NCBI GenBank assembly: GCA_903850425.1
Contig: CAINLR010000109.1
Span: 49,478-113,477 of the forward strand
Length of the DNA stretch: 64,000 nt
Origin: an uncultured Verrucomicrobia subdivision 3 bacterium
GTDB taxonomy: Bacteria > Verrucomicrobiota > Verrucomicrobiia > Limisphaerales > UBA11358
Reading direction: 5' to 3'
Below are positions 16,122 to 25,593 of this stretch, piece after piece. The first letter of the stretch is position 1; each line of letters begins with the position of its first letter. The notes under the pieces were generated by a model. It made no database searches. It was given only the letters and a program-made list of their open reading frames with translations, and was not told the DNA's origin. A program made the translations under genes and the position numbers.

Positions 16122-17273
16122 TCATTTCTGTTTTTCGGCGGGCACCAGCAGCGGTTCCAGAACTTTGGCGAAAATTTCGGTCTGCCGCATGAAGCCGAGG
16201 TCGTTCGGGTGCGAGCCATCCGTGCTGCCTTCGCCGTCGTCGCCGAGCAGATGCTCGCCAGGGATGTAAAAAAGATTTTTCACGCCGTCTTTTTGCAGAC
16301 CGGCATAGGCGGCTTTTAATTCGGCGCGGTCTTTCAGGTGATACCATTCCATGCGGCCGGCGATGAGGAAGGAATCCTGCAGGGTGCGGTCTTCGACGAG
16401 GACAATCGGCACGTCGGGATGCGCCGCCCGGAGTGTTTTCACGAACGGCTCGACGCGCTCCTTGATTTCGCTGGCCACCATGTTCGGCAGGCAATCGAGG
16501 ACGTAAACGGACGGATCCAGTTCCGCGAGCAGTGCGGCCATTTCGGGTTCCATTTTGCCGTTGCCGGAAAAGCCGAGGTTGATGACTGGCCAGTTGAATT
16601 TGCGCTGAAGCATCGCGCTGTGAACCATGCCGGGGCGCGAGGCCGACGCCCCCTGCAAAATGGAGGTGCCGTAAAAAACCATCGGCTTGCGTTCGCCGGC
16701 ACCCCAGGCGGGCGCCTTTTCGATGACGTTGGTGGGGGCAATGCCCAGTTCGACAAACTTCGTTCCGTTGTAGAGCGGCAGATACAACAGATATTCACGT
16801 TTGCCGGGCCGGAGATTCTCCACGAGCTTCACCGCATTCGACTGGGCGCTGGGCTGGCCGACCGCGAGCCAGCGCCAGCCGGTTTCGGTTTTGACATACA
16901 AATCCAATCCGCTTTTGCCGATGGCGGTCATGTTCGGCAGATACAACCACGACTCGGTCAAGGCCCAGCGGGCGCGGATCGTGGTCGCGTCGGTGACGAA
17001 CCGCACGCACATGCCGGCGGAGTTGCGCGCCAAATCCCAGACCGGCTGGCGCACGACACCTTCGGCCTTGGCGGGCAGGCGGTCGTAAAAACTCTGCGTG
17101 TTGGTCCAGCCCCGGCCTTCCACGCCGAATTGGCGGATGTCGGACCAGACAATTTTTTCGGGTGCCGCATTTGACATGGCTTGGGCCAGGACGGGAAGGG
17201 CTGTCCCCGCCGACAGCAGTGCCGACGCCGTCAGGATGGGGGCAAATCCGAGCTTGGAAATAAGGTGGAGCAT
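16122..17273 (-). CDS. Secreted SGNH/GDSL-family hydrolase
   Basis: 383 residues from the ATG at 17273 (MLHLISKLGF), which starts a signal peptide ending near VLAQA. The N-terminal 160 residues form a beta-sandwich-like domain of the type seen before many SGNH esterases. The catalytic half shows block I V-F-Y-G-T-S-I-L-Q-G (Ser nucleophile), a L-G-F-S-G-N-G block with the oxyanion glycine and asparagine, and the final D-G-S-H-P-N-D-L-G block with Asp and His. Such enzymes deacylate sugars or lipids; acetyl-polysaccharide esterase is plausible given the carbohydrate-active neighbours. It appears to be a single-gene unit. Confidence 0.85.
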   Translation of the reverse strand: MLHLISKLGFAPILTASALLSAGTALPVLAQAMSNAAPEKIVWSDIRQFGVEGRGWTNTQSFYDRLPAKAEGVVRQPVWDLARNSAGMCVRFVTDATTIRARWALTESWLYLPNMTAIGKSGLDLYVKTETGWRWLAVGQPSAQSNAVKLVENLRPGKREYLLYLPLYNGTKFVELGIAPTNVIEKAPAWGAGERKPMVFYGTSILQGASASRPGMVHSAMLQRKFNWPVINLGFSGNGKMEPEMAALLAELDPSVYVLDCLPNMVASEIKERVEPFVKTLRAAHPDVPIVLVEDRTLQDSFLIAGRMEWYHLKDRAELKAAYAGLQKDGVKNLFYIPGEHLLGDDGEGSTDGSHPNDLGFMRQTEIFAKVLEPLLVPAEKQK

Positions 17274-17406
17274 CGTCGGAGTGATTGGTTGCGGGCAACT
17301 TGCCTGAAACCGAGTGCGGTGGCTTGTCATTACTTTACGGGACATTACGGCGGCCGGCTCATGGACTAGATTAGCTGAGATCCAATTCAGCGAATTTGCC
17401 AAAAAC

Positions 17407-17832
17407 ATGACCATGTTAGCTCCAGTCCGTATTAAAAATTTTCACATCCGAACGCCGGCGTTGCACCTCTGCTGGCCGACTGGCTTGGTGGTGCTGGTCG
17501 GCATTGTGCTGGTTACCGGCTGTGGCAAAGGCAAACAAACTACCCCGGCCGCCGCGCCGTCGCCGGAGAGCGTCAATCAGGCGGCAGCGGATCATATGCC
17601 GGTTCCGTCAGCGGTGCCGCCCGCGAAGCCCGCCGTGATCGCCGCGCCCAATGGCGAACCCGATTTGGTGGAACTGAACCGCAGCCTGCTGCGCTGGATT
17701 TTGGCCAACCGGCGCCGACCGGCGAACTTCGAGGATTTTGCCGCGACGGCAGGCGTGGTCATTCCGCCAGCACCAGCGGGCAAAAAATATGTCATCGGCA
17801 AAGACATGCATGTGCAACTAGTCAAAAAATAA
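17407..17832 (+). CDS. Small lipoprotein encoded just before a prepilin gene
   Basis: 141 residues from the ATG at 17407 (a second ATG lies two codons on). A hydrophobic stretch ends in the lipobox L-V-T-G-C (Cys about residue 39 in this start). A Pro/Ala-rich linker follows, then a short globular domain with [27 protein letters not shown] helix residues and a final K-K-Y-V-I-G-K-D segment. Short proteins with this tail often sit beside prepilin-like genes in Verrucomicrobia. The gap to the prepilin gene is 13 bases, so they are probably cotranscribed. The function is unknown. Confidence 0.75.
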   Translation: MTMLAPVRIKNFHIRTPALHLCWPTGLVVLVGIVLVTGCGKGKQTTPAAAPSPESVNQAAADHMPVPSAVPPAKPAVIAAPNGEPDLVELNRSLLRWILANRRRPANFEDFAATAGVVIPPAPAGKKYVIGKDMHVQLVKK

Positions 17833-17845
17833 CCCGCCGCCGCCC

Positions 17846-18781
17846 ATGAATCTTAGCGCCTTGAATAGAGCTTCCGCCGGCCGCGGTCGCGGTTTCACCT
17901 TGATTGAACTGCTGGTCGTCATTGCCATCATCGCCATCTTGGCGGCGATGCTGCTGCCGGCGCTGGCCAGCGCCAAAGCCCGGGCGCTGCGCATGCAGTG
18001 CGCTTCCGACATGCGCCAGCTTGGCTTGGGCATGAATTTATTTGCGGTGGATCATGGCGACATGCTGCCGCCGGCGGGCTGGGAATCGGCGGATGATAAG
18101 ATCCAAATTTCCTGGGATAGTTGGATCAACAAATACATTGGCGGCAATGCAGCGGAGCAGGATTTAAGCGTGGGGGCCTTCCTGATCGGTGGCGCGCCGA
18201 AGACGCTGGTTTGTCCGGCGGACACCTTCCCCAAGGTCGAGTGGATGGGCGGGAGCAATCCCTATCTGGCCATGCGCTCTTATGCCATGGCGGGCGTTGG
18301 CCCGAACTGGCAAGCCGATTATCAAGTTCCTTGTTCACCCGGGGCCATGTCGTTGCCGGATCTGAACAAGGCCGGGCGCATGAGCGTTGGTATTTATTGG
18401 CGCGACAGCGGTTCCGCGACCCAGCCGAACTGGGAGGCGCGCGGTTACAAGTCCACCGTGGTGCGCGACCCGGCGGGAACCATCCTGTTGGTGGAGCAGA
18501 CCAGCGGTCAGCAATGTGCCGGCAACACTTGGACGTGCATTTGCAACGGGCCGAGAGCCAGTGGTTCCGAACTCTACCAAATCGACACTTCCGCCACGAA
18601 GCAAGACCCCGCTTCCAATTCCAGCATGGATCAAGGCGCGCTCCTGTATAAAGCGCACAAGAGTCGGTTCAACTATGTGTTTAACGACAACCACGTCGAA
18701 ACCCTCCGGCAGGAGCAAACCATTGGTGCCGGCACCCTCACCGCGCCCAAAGGAATGTGGACGGTGGCCCAAGGTGATTAG
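17846..18781 (+). CDS. Prepilin-type protein, DUF1559/type II pseudopilin-like
   Basis: 311 residues. The prepilin leader is clear: R-G-R-G, then [16 protein letters not shown] with cleavage after the glycine at about residue 16 and the conserved glutamate at mature position 5. The mature protein has the long N-terminal helix, [13 protein letters not shown], and the terminal N-Y-V-F-N-D-N-H-V segment typical of the H-x9-D-G group of planctomycete and verrucomicrobial pseudopilins. These families are very expanded, and single copies often stand near secreted protein genes, as here (a secreted 673-residue protein follows). It is probably exported by a type IV pilus/type II-like machine; pilM-Q-like genes lie further along this window. 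Confidence 0.9.
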   Translation: MNLSALNRASAGRGRGFTLIELLVVIAIIAILAAMLLPALASAKARALRMQCASDMRQLGLGMNLFAVDHGDMLPPAGWESADDKIQISWDSWINKYIGGNAAEQDLSVGAFLIGGAPKTLVCPADTFPKVEWMGGSNPYLAMRSYAMAGVGPNWQADYQVPCSPGAMSLPDLNKAGRMSVGIYWRDSGSATQPNWEARGYKSTVVRDPAGTILLVEQTSGQQCAGNTWTCICNGPRASGSELYQIDTSATKQDPASNSSMDQGALLYKAHKSRFNYVFNDNHVETLRQEQTIGAGTLTAPKGMWTVAQGD

Positions 18782-19002
18782 CCCCATTTTTCCTGCCAAT
18801 TAGATGCCTTTACCTCATGTCCCCACTTTTGACTACATGCACGCGCCGGAACTTCTGCTACCTTTCTTTTGAAACCAGCGTTAGCCCAATGTGCCATCAA
18901 GCCTTGCTTTCCCCGATTGCCATCAGCCATTCAGATGATGGCCACGGCGATGCTCTTTTTCCCTGACCACCAAAACCAAGTCCACTTAACCCCCCATAAA
19001 GT

Positions 19003-21024
19003 ATGATAAACATGACAAAAATACAGCGTTGGTTCCCTTCGTTGATAACCGCCGTGGCGCTGGCCGGAACCGCCAGCTTGTGCCCGGCGCAATCCTTGAT
19101 CAGCTACACCTTTGACAGCGGTGTCCAAGGCTTCGGACCGAATGGGGCCGCCCCAGTGGATTGGAATTCCACCAACGGCCTCGGCGGCGGCGGCTGTCTC
19201 CAACTGACGATTGATGGCACCACTTTCACCGAGGCGGATCCGACCGTGGATGTGGCCGTCAACACGGCGCAGTATCTAAGCGTGAGCTTTGATTTGATGA
19301 TTGATCCGACTTCCGGCACAAGCGGCAGTGGGAATTACGGCAACCTCCAGGCGGTGTTGCGCGATTCGGGTTGGAGTTGGGACAGCATGTGGTATGGCGG
19401 GGTGGACAGCTCTTTTGTAGGCACCTACAAACATGTGACGTTCGTCCTGCAACGTGTCAGCGGCGTTTACAAAACCCAGGCGCATCTGCAAATACAACTT
19501 TCACCCTCGGGCAACTCTACTCCCATCATCGCCTATATTGACAACATCAAAATCAATCCGCTGCCGAATCCCTGGGTGCTCGACGCCTTTACCAGCGACA
19601 CCTCGTCGAGTTATTCCCAGGAGGGCTGGACGGGAATTTCCTCAACCAGTTCGTTGAATGCTTCTCAAGATGCCGGCGGCGGTCTGACTCCGGCCGGCGC
19701 GTTGCAGATGGATGTTGCCTTTCCCGTGGCCGCCCAGTGGGCCGCTTGGGGGCAGTCCTGGGTGCTGAAGCAAGTCTCAATGGATCCCAGCCGTTACACC
19801 TTTTTTGAATGTGATGTCAAGGTGGATGCCGCCAATTCCACACCGTTCAGTGATGGTTCGTATGGCCCGCTGAAAATTAGTGTTCGAGACGGCTCTTGGA
19901 GTAATCATGATATCAACTCCATAACTATGGACTCGTCCTACACCAGTTGGCAGCACGTCAAGCTACCCTTGCCCACGGGTCTGACCTCCTCTGTCGGTTT
20001 TGATATCGAAGAATATGGCAATTACATGGGCCCCATCCGGCTCTATATGGACAATATCAAGCTGTCGAACCCGACCACTCTGCCGAAAGTTGGCGGGTTG
20101 GTGGCCGCCGGTCCCGCAGGCACAAAAATCACCTTGAATGGCCCCGGCAGCCAGTGGGATCGCGAATCCATCTGCGTTCCGGCCGGCACCGCGACCTCGG
20201 TCAATTACTCATGGGGCGGCCAGACGCCGGCCACCTATTCTTTTAGCATCACCAACTTCCCCACCCCGGCGGATGCACCCGGATTTGAGGGCCACATCTT
20301 CATCACCACCGGTGATAGTGGCTATGATGAAACGGCGGGATCACCCGACTGGAATGCGGCCAACCTCGCGGTCATCCGCGTGGAAAATGGCACGAACGGC
20401 GGGGTGGTCACTTCTTTTGAATGGAAGACGAATTTGCCCAATGCCAATCCCGACCATCTGGTTATCTGCAGACTGCCCAGCCTGACGAGCGCCAATGGAA
20501 CCTGGGCATTGAACTTCAGCGACGACTCGCACGGCTCCATTGTCGGACCGAACGGGGCCGTCGTGACCAACTTCGTGCTGGATGCCGATATGATGAGCTA
20601 TTTCACCGGCCCGAGCGCCTCGTTCGTCCAGGTGGGAGCTTTCAAAAATGACGGCCCGAATGCCGGCAAGAGTGACAACAAAGGTTTCATCCTGACGTCT
20701 GTCTTGATGACCAATGTTAACGGCACCCTGTTCGACGACGACTTCGCCACCGGGCTGACCAATAATTATGCGTGGCGCGTCACCAGTGCGTCGGCGATCA
20801 CCTCGATCCCGCAAGGCACGGCCTACTGGCTCAAGTGGGGTTTGCCCGACATCGGCTTCACGCCCCAATCTACCGCCAGCCTGCCGGGCGGTTGGGATGA
20901 TGCTGGCATCACCTACATTTACACGGATGCCACCGGCACCAACCGATTCGGGGCTGTGCCGGCCGTCAGCCTGCCGGTTGGCAACACCGCCTTCTTCCGC
21001 TTGATCAATACGAACACGCCGTGA
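19003..21024 (+). CDS. Secreted protein with tandem carbohydrate-binding-like domains
   Basis: 673 residues with a signal peptide ending near S-L-C-P-A-Q. Residues about 28-190 and 195-360 are two similar beta-sandwich regions, each ending in a Y-I/M-D-N-I-K motif. That pattern is common in CBM-like domains that bind polysaccharide. A middle region (about 365-590) contains D-A-P-G-F-E-G-H-I-F and aromatic-rich strands. The end holds an FN3-like C-terminal domain finishing with F-F-R-L, shared in kind with other large exported proteins of this window. No catalytic site is seen. A strong intrinsic terminator follows. It is likely cell-surface or secreted; its ligand is not known. Confidence 0.75.
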   Translation: MINMTKIQRWFPSLITAVALAGTASLCPAQSLISYTFDSGVQGFGPNGAAPVDWNSTNGLGGGGCLQLTIDGTTFTEADPTVDVAVNTAQYLSVSFDLMIDPTSGTSGSGNYGNLQAVLRDSGWSWDSMWYGGVDSSFVGTYKHVTFVLQRVSGVYKTQAHLQIQLSPSGNSTPIIAYIDNIKINPLPNPWVLDAFTSDTSSSYSQEGWTGISSTSSLNASQDAGGGLTPAGALQMDVAFPVAAQWAAWGQSWVLKQVSMDPSRYTFFECDVKVDAANSTPFSDGSYGPLKISVRDGSWSNHDINSITMDSSYTSWQHVKLPLPTGLTSSVGFDIEEYGNYMGPIRLYMDNIKLSNPTTLPKVGGLVAAGPAGTKITLNGPGSQWDRESICVPAGTATSVNYSWGGQTPATYSFSITNFPTPADAPGFEGHIFITTGDSGYDETAGSPDWNAANLAVIRVENGTNGGVVTSFEWKTNLPNANPDHLVICRLPSLTSANGTWALNFSDDSHGSIVGPNGAVVTNFVLDADMMSYFTGPSASFVQVGAFKNDGPNAGKSDNKGFILTSVLMTNVNGTLFDDDFATGLTNNYAWRVTSASAITSIPQGTAYWLKWGLPDIGFTPQSTASLPGGWDDAGITYIYTDATGTNRFGAVPAVSLPVGNTAFFRLINTNTP

Positions 21025-21043
21025 CCGAATAGGGCTCTTCTCC

Positions 21044-21083
21044 AAAACGGGCACTGGAATTTTCCGGTGCCCGTTTTTATTTT
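21044..21083 (+). terminator. Intrinsic terminator after the 673-residue secreted protein gene
   Basis: The stem cgggcactgg pairs with ccggtgcccg over ten pairs including one G-T, with a six-base loop, and is followed by tttttatttt. It sits 20 bases after the stop. The A-rich 5' side gives a shorter T run in the other direction, so it may also help end the convergent mannan operon. Confidence 0.85.
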
Positions 21084-21166
21084 ACCCGCATGAACCCGGT
21101 GGCAACCGGTGAAAAACTCTGGCCTGCCATCGGGGTGCGATTACGCACAACCGGTCAAGGCACCGA

Positions 21167-22339
21167 CTACCGCCGCCGGTTTTTGGCAATGAGTTCGCAG
21201 CGCTGGTCCACGCAGAGCTTGGAACGCCGCGCGTCTGGAGGTGTGTTGGCGACATAATCCAACAATTTCTCCACCGTCGTCGTCGCGACGTGCGTGCGCG
21301 TGTCGGAGGAACCGTAGTAGATGAACACGTCGCCGTTCTTGCGCGCCACCCAGCCGTTGGCGAAAACGACGTTGGAGACATCGCCAACCCGCTCGTCATT
21401 TTCCGGACCCATAAAGTGTCCACCGGGAGCGGAGATTTGTTGCGAGGGATCTTTTAAGTCGCACAGAAAAACATAAAGCACATAGCGCATCCCCGCCGCC
21501 GTGTTGCGCACGCCATGCGCGAGATGCAGCCAGCCTTTTTCGGTTTTGATCGGTGCCGGGCCGAGGCCGTTCTTGCCTTCCTTGATTGAATGGTAAAAGC
21601 GCGGGTCAATAATGCTTTCGCTGTTCACTTCGGCTTTGGTGATGTCGTCCACGAGTCCCCAGCCGATGCCATCGCCTGAACCGGTGGCCGCAAAATCATT
21701 CATCGGGCGCGTGTAGAAGGCGTATTTGCCATTCACAAATTCCGGATGCAAGACACAGTTGCGCTGATGCAGCGCCGGCGTTTTCAAATCCGGTAGCCGT
21801 TCCCATTTCAACAAGTCTTTCGTGCGGGCGATGCCGCCGCGCGCGATCGCCGCCGACAAATCGCTCGGTTTGGAATCGTCATGCCGCTCCGCGCAAAACA
21901 GCCCGTAAATCCAGCCGTCCTCGTGGCGCACGAGCCGCATGTCATAAAGGTTGGTTTCCTTGTCTTCGAGTTCCGGCATGCGCACCGGGTAATCCCAGAA
22001 TTGAAAATGATCCACGCCGTTCTGGCTCTCCGCGACGGCGAAAAACGACTTGCGGTCCCAGCCTTCGACGCGCGCCATCAGCACGATGTTTTTGCCCCAC
22101 TCCATCGCGCCGACATTGAACACGCAGTTCACGCCGAGCCGGGTCATCAGGTGCGGATTGCTTGGGTGGTCGAAATCATAGCGCCACGTCAGCGGCGTGT
22201 GTTCGGCAGTGAGCACCGGATGCTCGTAGCGGTCGAAAATGCCGTTGCCATTTTTCTGCGGCCGGTTTTGGCGGCGAATCAGTCGGGCGTGCGTTTGCTG
22301 AAGCTGTTTTAGTTTCTTGGTAAAAGCGGATTGGTTCAT
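21167..22339 (-). CDS. GH130 4-O-beta-D-mannosyl-D-glucose phosphorylase
   Basis: 390 residues from the ATG at 22339. It is a five-bladed propeller of the GH130 family. Marks are N-C-V-F-N-V-G-A (about residue 70), [11 protein letters not shown], and N-L-Y-D-M-R-L-V with the general-acid Asp near residue 130. Also present are [21 protein letters not shown], and H-G-V-R. Family GH130_1 phosphorolyses mannosyl-glucose to mannose 1-phosphate and glucose in the cytoplasm; no signal peptide is present. It lies 20 bases after the 2-epimerase gene, exactly the pairing known from the mannan pathway of Bacteroides fragilis, which supports this specificity over other GH130 activities. Confidence 0.9.
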   Translation of the reverse strand: MNQSAFTKKLKQLQQTHARLIRRQNRPQKNGNGIFDRYEHPVLTAEHTPLTWRYDFDHPSNPHLMTRLGVNCVFNVGAMEWGKNIVLMARVEGWDRKSFFAVAESQNGVDHFQFWDYPVRMPELEDKETNLYDMRLVRHEDGWIYGLFCAERHDDSKPSDLSAAIARGGIARTKDLLKWERLPDLKTPALHQRNCVLHPEFVNGKYAFYTRPMNDFAATGSGDGIGWGLVDDITKAEVNSESIIDPRFYHSIKEGKNGLGPAPIKTEKGWLHLAHGVRNTAAGMRYVLYVFLCDLKDPSQQISAPGGHFMGPENDERVGDVSNVVFANGWVARKNGDVFIYYGSSDTRTHVATTTVEKLLDYVANTPPDARRSKLCVDQRCELIAKNRRR

Positions 22340-22359
22340 AATTCGAATTGAGGTGGGTT

Positions 22360-23574
22360 TCAATTTTTCGGAAAAAGTTTTTCGAGGCGGCGCAGAATTT
22401 CCAGACACGCGCGCGTGGCGTGATAAGGCCCTTTCCATTCGCTGACCTTCGGCAACTGCGCGGCGGGTTGACCCTCGGGGTTGATGCGCCAGAACCACTC
22501 GCCGTGCACGCGGTCCACGAGATGTTGCCCGATGTAATTCCAGACTTGCTGCGCGGCGGTCGCAAATTTTTTGTCGCCTGAAAGCTCATAAGCATTGAGA
22601 AATCCCACCAGCGCCTCCGCCTGCGGCCAGCACTCGCGACCCGCATCAATGATCTGCCCGGCGCGTCCTTCGTAAGCCAGTCCGCCATCGGTGCCGATGC
22701 CTTCCCGGAGAGCCACCTCTGCGATCGCCATCGCGACGGGGCGGACGCGGCTCAACAGTTCGGCATCCGCCAATGCTTCCGCCGCCTCGCACAACAACCA
22801 ACTGGCTTCGATGTCGTGTCCGAACGTGTAGGTGTCCGAGCGCACCTGCCATTGCTCGTTGAAAAAGTGGTGCAGATGCTTGGTGGGCGCGTCGAGGATG
22901 TGCTTCAGAAAAATCTCAAGCAACTCGCGCAACCGCTCCGCCACGCGCGGTTCGGCCCAGACATGATAGAGATTCGTGTAGGCTTCCAGCACATGGAGAT
23001 GATTGTTCATGGACTTCTTTTCGGTCAGGTCCTTTTCGCTCAAGCGTGCGTCCGCGCCGGCCTCTGACCAGTCACGTTTGCAAACCTCAAGGTAGCCGCC
23101 AAATTTCGCGTCATGCGCGTGGCGCTCAATCAATTCAAACAACACCTTCGCCCGTTCCAAAGCCGTTGCGCTGCCAAAGGCGCGAAAATATTCCGTCAGT
23201 GCATAGATATAAAAAGCCTGGCCGTAGGTCTTTTTTGAATCGTCCAGGACCTGGCCTTTATCATCAAGTCGCCAGAACGCGCCGCCGTGGTTTGCATCCC
23301 AGAACTTGTTCATCACAAAATCAAACGCTCGGTCCGCCATCTCCGCATAGACGGGCAGTGGGCGAACACGGTGGGCGGCGGAGAATGCCCATAAAATCCG
23401 ACTGTTTACGATGAGACCTTTGGGCTGCGAGCGGTCGGGTTTCAGGTCATTCGACAACCACGCCATCCAGCCGCCGTTTTCACGATCGAGCGCCGGGCCA
23501 CACCAGAACGGCAGGTAGTGCTCGAACAAGTGGTTACTTACTTCGGTGATTGTTTTTTCCAAAGTGGTTTTCAT
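22360..23574 (-). CDS. Cellobiose/mannobiose 2-epimerase (AGE superfamily)
   Basis: 404 residues from the ATG at 23574; a TTG lies three codons before. It is an (alpha/alpha)6 barrel. Three histidine motifs mark it as a cellobiose 2-epimerase rather than an N-acetylglucosamine epimerase: [11 protein letters not shown] (about 185), [12 protein letters not shown] (about 248) and W-K-G-P-Y-H-A-T-R (about 385). W-P-Q-A-E-A also fits. In mannan pathways it turns beta-1,4-mannobiose into mannosyl-glucose for the GH130 phosphorylase encoded next. No signal peptide, so cytoplasmic. Confidence 0.92.
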   Translation of the reverse strand: MKTTLEKTITEVSNHLFEHYLPFWCGPALDRENGGWMAWLSNDLKPDRSQPKGLIVNSRILWAFSAAHRVRPLPVYAEMADRAFDFVMNKFWDANHGGAFWRLDDKGQVLDDSKKTYGQAFYIYALTEYFRAFGSATALERAKVLFELIERHAHDAKFGGYLEVCKRDWSEAGADARLSEKDLTEKKSMNNHLHVLEAYTNLYHVWAEPRVAERLRELLEIFLKHILDAPTKHLHHFFNEQWQVRSDTYTFGHDIEASWLLCEAAEALADAELLSRVRPVAMAIAEVALREGIGTDGGLAYEGRAGQIIDAGRECWPQAEALVGFLNAYELSGDKKFATAAQQVWNYIGQHLVDRVHGEWFWRINPEGQPAAQLPKVSEWKGPYHATRACLEILRRLEKLFPKN

Positions 23575-23596
23575 TTGCGCCAATTCTGCTCAGTAA

Positions 23597-23616
23597 CACC
23601 CCGCTTCAGCGGGGTG
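23597..23616. repeat. Perfect palindrome between two mannan-operon genes
   Basis: CACCCCGC and GCGGGGTG pair perfectly over a TTCA loop. It lies 23 bases upstream of the epimerase start, in a 170-base gap that also holds shorter inverted repeats such as aggctgaagcc (23712-23722) and a gttgaaa/tttcaac pair. No T run follows on either strand, so it is not a classic terminator. It could be a REP-type element or an mRNA stabiliser or processing site. Confidence 0.6.
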
Positions 23617-23744
23617 GTCAAGACAGCAACCACATGCCAGCCATTTCAACAGCTTGACCAGGCGGGAAAATCCGTTGAAACGGTTGGTGGTTGATGCCGC
23701 CAAGGTCACCAGGCTGAAGCCCGGGGTTGATGAAAAGGCATTGA

Positions 23745-25592
23745 TCATTGCGACATCGCCGGATGGGAAATCTCCACGCGGCTGATCTGGGTTTCGCCGT
23801 TGAGTGCCAGCTTCAAATATTTTCCGCCGCGAATATTTTCCGCATAAAACTCCACCGGCTGCCAGTAGCCGTATTCGCCGGCACCGTGAAAGAATGCGTT
23901 CTTTGACGCGGTGACCGCGTGAAAATTCTGGCCGTCGTCGGATACGGAAAACTGCACGTCGCTGGCGGTTTTCGGGAAAAATGCGAACACGCGGAAACGT
24001 TGCACGGCGTTCGGCAGCGCGTAAACCAGCGTGTCACCCGCATGGCCGGCGGCGCGATGCGCGTCCTCCCGGGCGGAACGGCAATCGCGATCGGCAATTT
24101 TCCAGGCCCCGGTCCGGGTCTGGGTTTTGGAGAAGTCCGCGAGTTCATCCACCAGCGTTGCCGTTTCCATCCTGACCGGACCAACGAGGTTGGATGGCTC
24201 GGAAACGCCGGCGTCATTTCTGGCGCGGACGCGATAAAACCACTGGCCCGCCGGCACCGTTTCGTCGCCGAACTGTGGACGATACTGCGTGAAAGCTTCA
24301 TCCACATGCGGGGCAATAATTTGCCAGTCGCCATTCATTTTGGCGGCGCGTTCGACTTGGTAGCCCGTAGCGCCGACGGAGCCTTGCCACGAAATGGCGG
24401 CGGCATCGGCAATCGGCAACAAGTGCGGCGGGGTGGAAATCGCCGCCGGTGGCAGCGGTATTCCGCGAATGGCAAACGCATTCGAGCGGACAAGATTCAG
24501 CAATTTAGCTTCTTCATAAGGTTCGCCCAGCACTGAACCGGGCCAGTGAAACGCCTTGTAAAGATTGCCGCCGCTTGGTTCGCTGTGCCAATAGAAACCG
24601 CCGTCGCGATTGCGAAAGCGCAGGCTCCAGAGCAGGCCACCCGCGGCGCCGCTTTCCCGCACTGCGGCCATCGCGTCGGTCATTTGCGCGGTGTTGAAAA
24701 AGCCAAATTCGCCGACAATATAAGGTTTCTTGCCGCGTGCCTGTTGGGCATTGGCGCGGATGACTTCGACCAGGGATTTTTGCTGGCCGGGATAATGATG
24801 CGTCGTGACGATGTCCACGTCCGGCAGCGCCAGCGATTCCGCGCGCAGCACGGCGGCGTTGAAGCCATCCATCACGAGATGATTCGTGTCCAGCGATTTG
24901 ATGTAGCGCGCCATCTCGCGCGTCCACGCGGCCGGCGACTCGATCTCGTTCCCGGTCTCCCAACACAACACCGCTTTGTCGTCCGTATAGCGAACGCCGG
25001 TGACCGTGTTGGTGCGCGTCAGAATGAATTTTATTGTCTGCTTGAAATCGGCGATGACTTGCGGGTCGATCCAGAAATCATCTTTGGCTTTGCCGCGAAA
25101 GCCGGCGTATTCGGCGCGCCCACCCATCCACGGCCAGTTGTCCACGAACGGAATGATGAGCCGGACGCCGGTGCGATTGGCGGTGGCGAGCACTTCATCC
25201 AGCGTGCGAAAGGCGGCTTCGTTGAACTGGCCCGGCGCGAGGACGTGGCGCGGTGTGCCAGGTGCGTCGTTGGTGCGCTGGACGCTGATGACGTAAGTGC
25301 GGGTCACGGTTCCGCCCATGGCCGCCACCGTGGCAAGCGCGTCATTGATCTCGAACGAATCCGGCAATCGCCACGGATTTTCCTCGGCGAACCGCACGTT
25401 GTCCTCGACGAGCAGCAGGTTGGGGACGTTCATCGAGAGGAAGCGAAATGGTTTTTCGCCGTCGAGCAACTGGCCGTCGCGCGCGGTGATGAAATGTTGC
25501 AGTCGCGGCTCGGCGGCACGCAAGCATGGGGCTAATGCGACCCATAGGACGGATGCTATTATGGCGAGTTGCATGGGTCCCAATACTCGCAT
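23745..25592 (-). CDS. Secreted GH5-like glycosidase, probable beta-mannanase, with FN3 and discoidin-like domains
   Basis: 615 residues from the ATG at 25592; the ATG eight codons upstream overlaps the symporter gene and is less likely. The signal peptide ends near C-L-R-A-A. The catalytic domain (about 30-370) has the acid/base Glu in W-E-T-G-N-E-I-E and the nucleophile Glu in V-G-E-F-G-F, plus the T-H-H-Y-P segment, as in GH5 mannanase-type enzymes. An FN3-like domain (about 385-480, W-Q-G-S-V-G-A-T-G-Y, then W-F-Y-R-V-R-A-R-N) and a discoidin-like end domain (about 490-615) follow. Together with epimerase and GH130 this suggests mannan hydrolysis, but the subfamily is not certain. One base separates its start from the symporter stop. 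Confidence 0.8.
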   Translation of the reverse strand: MRVLGPMQLAIIASVLWVALAPCLRAAEPRLQHFITARDGQLLDGEKPFRFLSMNVPNLLLVEDNVRFAEENPWRLPDSFEINDALATVAAMGGTVTRTYVISVQRTNDAPGTPRHVLAPGQFNEAAFRTLDEVLATANRTGVRLIIPFVDNWPWMGGRAEYAGFRGKAKDDFWIDPQVIADFKQTIKFILTRTNTVTGVRYTDDKAVLCWETGNEIESPAAWTREMARYIKSLDTNHLVMDGFNAAVLRAESLALPDVDIVTTHHYPGQQKSLVEVIRANAQQARGKKPYIVGEFGFFNTAQMTDAMAAVRESGAAGGLLWSLRFRNRDGGFYWHSEPSGGNLYKAFHWPGSVLGEPYEEAKLLNLVRSNAFAIRGIPLPPAAISTPPHLLPIADAAAISWQGSVGATGYQVERAAKMNGDWQIIAPHVDEAFTQYRPQFGDETVPAGQWFYRVRARNDAGVSEPSNLVGPVRMETATLVDELADFSKTQTRTGAWKIADRDCRSAREDAHRAAGHAGDTLVYALPNAVQRFRVFAFFPKTASDVQFSVSDDGQNFHAVTASKNAFFHGAGEYGYWQPVEFYAENIRGGKYLKLALNGETQISRVEISHPAMSQ

Positions 25593-25593
25593 A

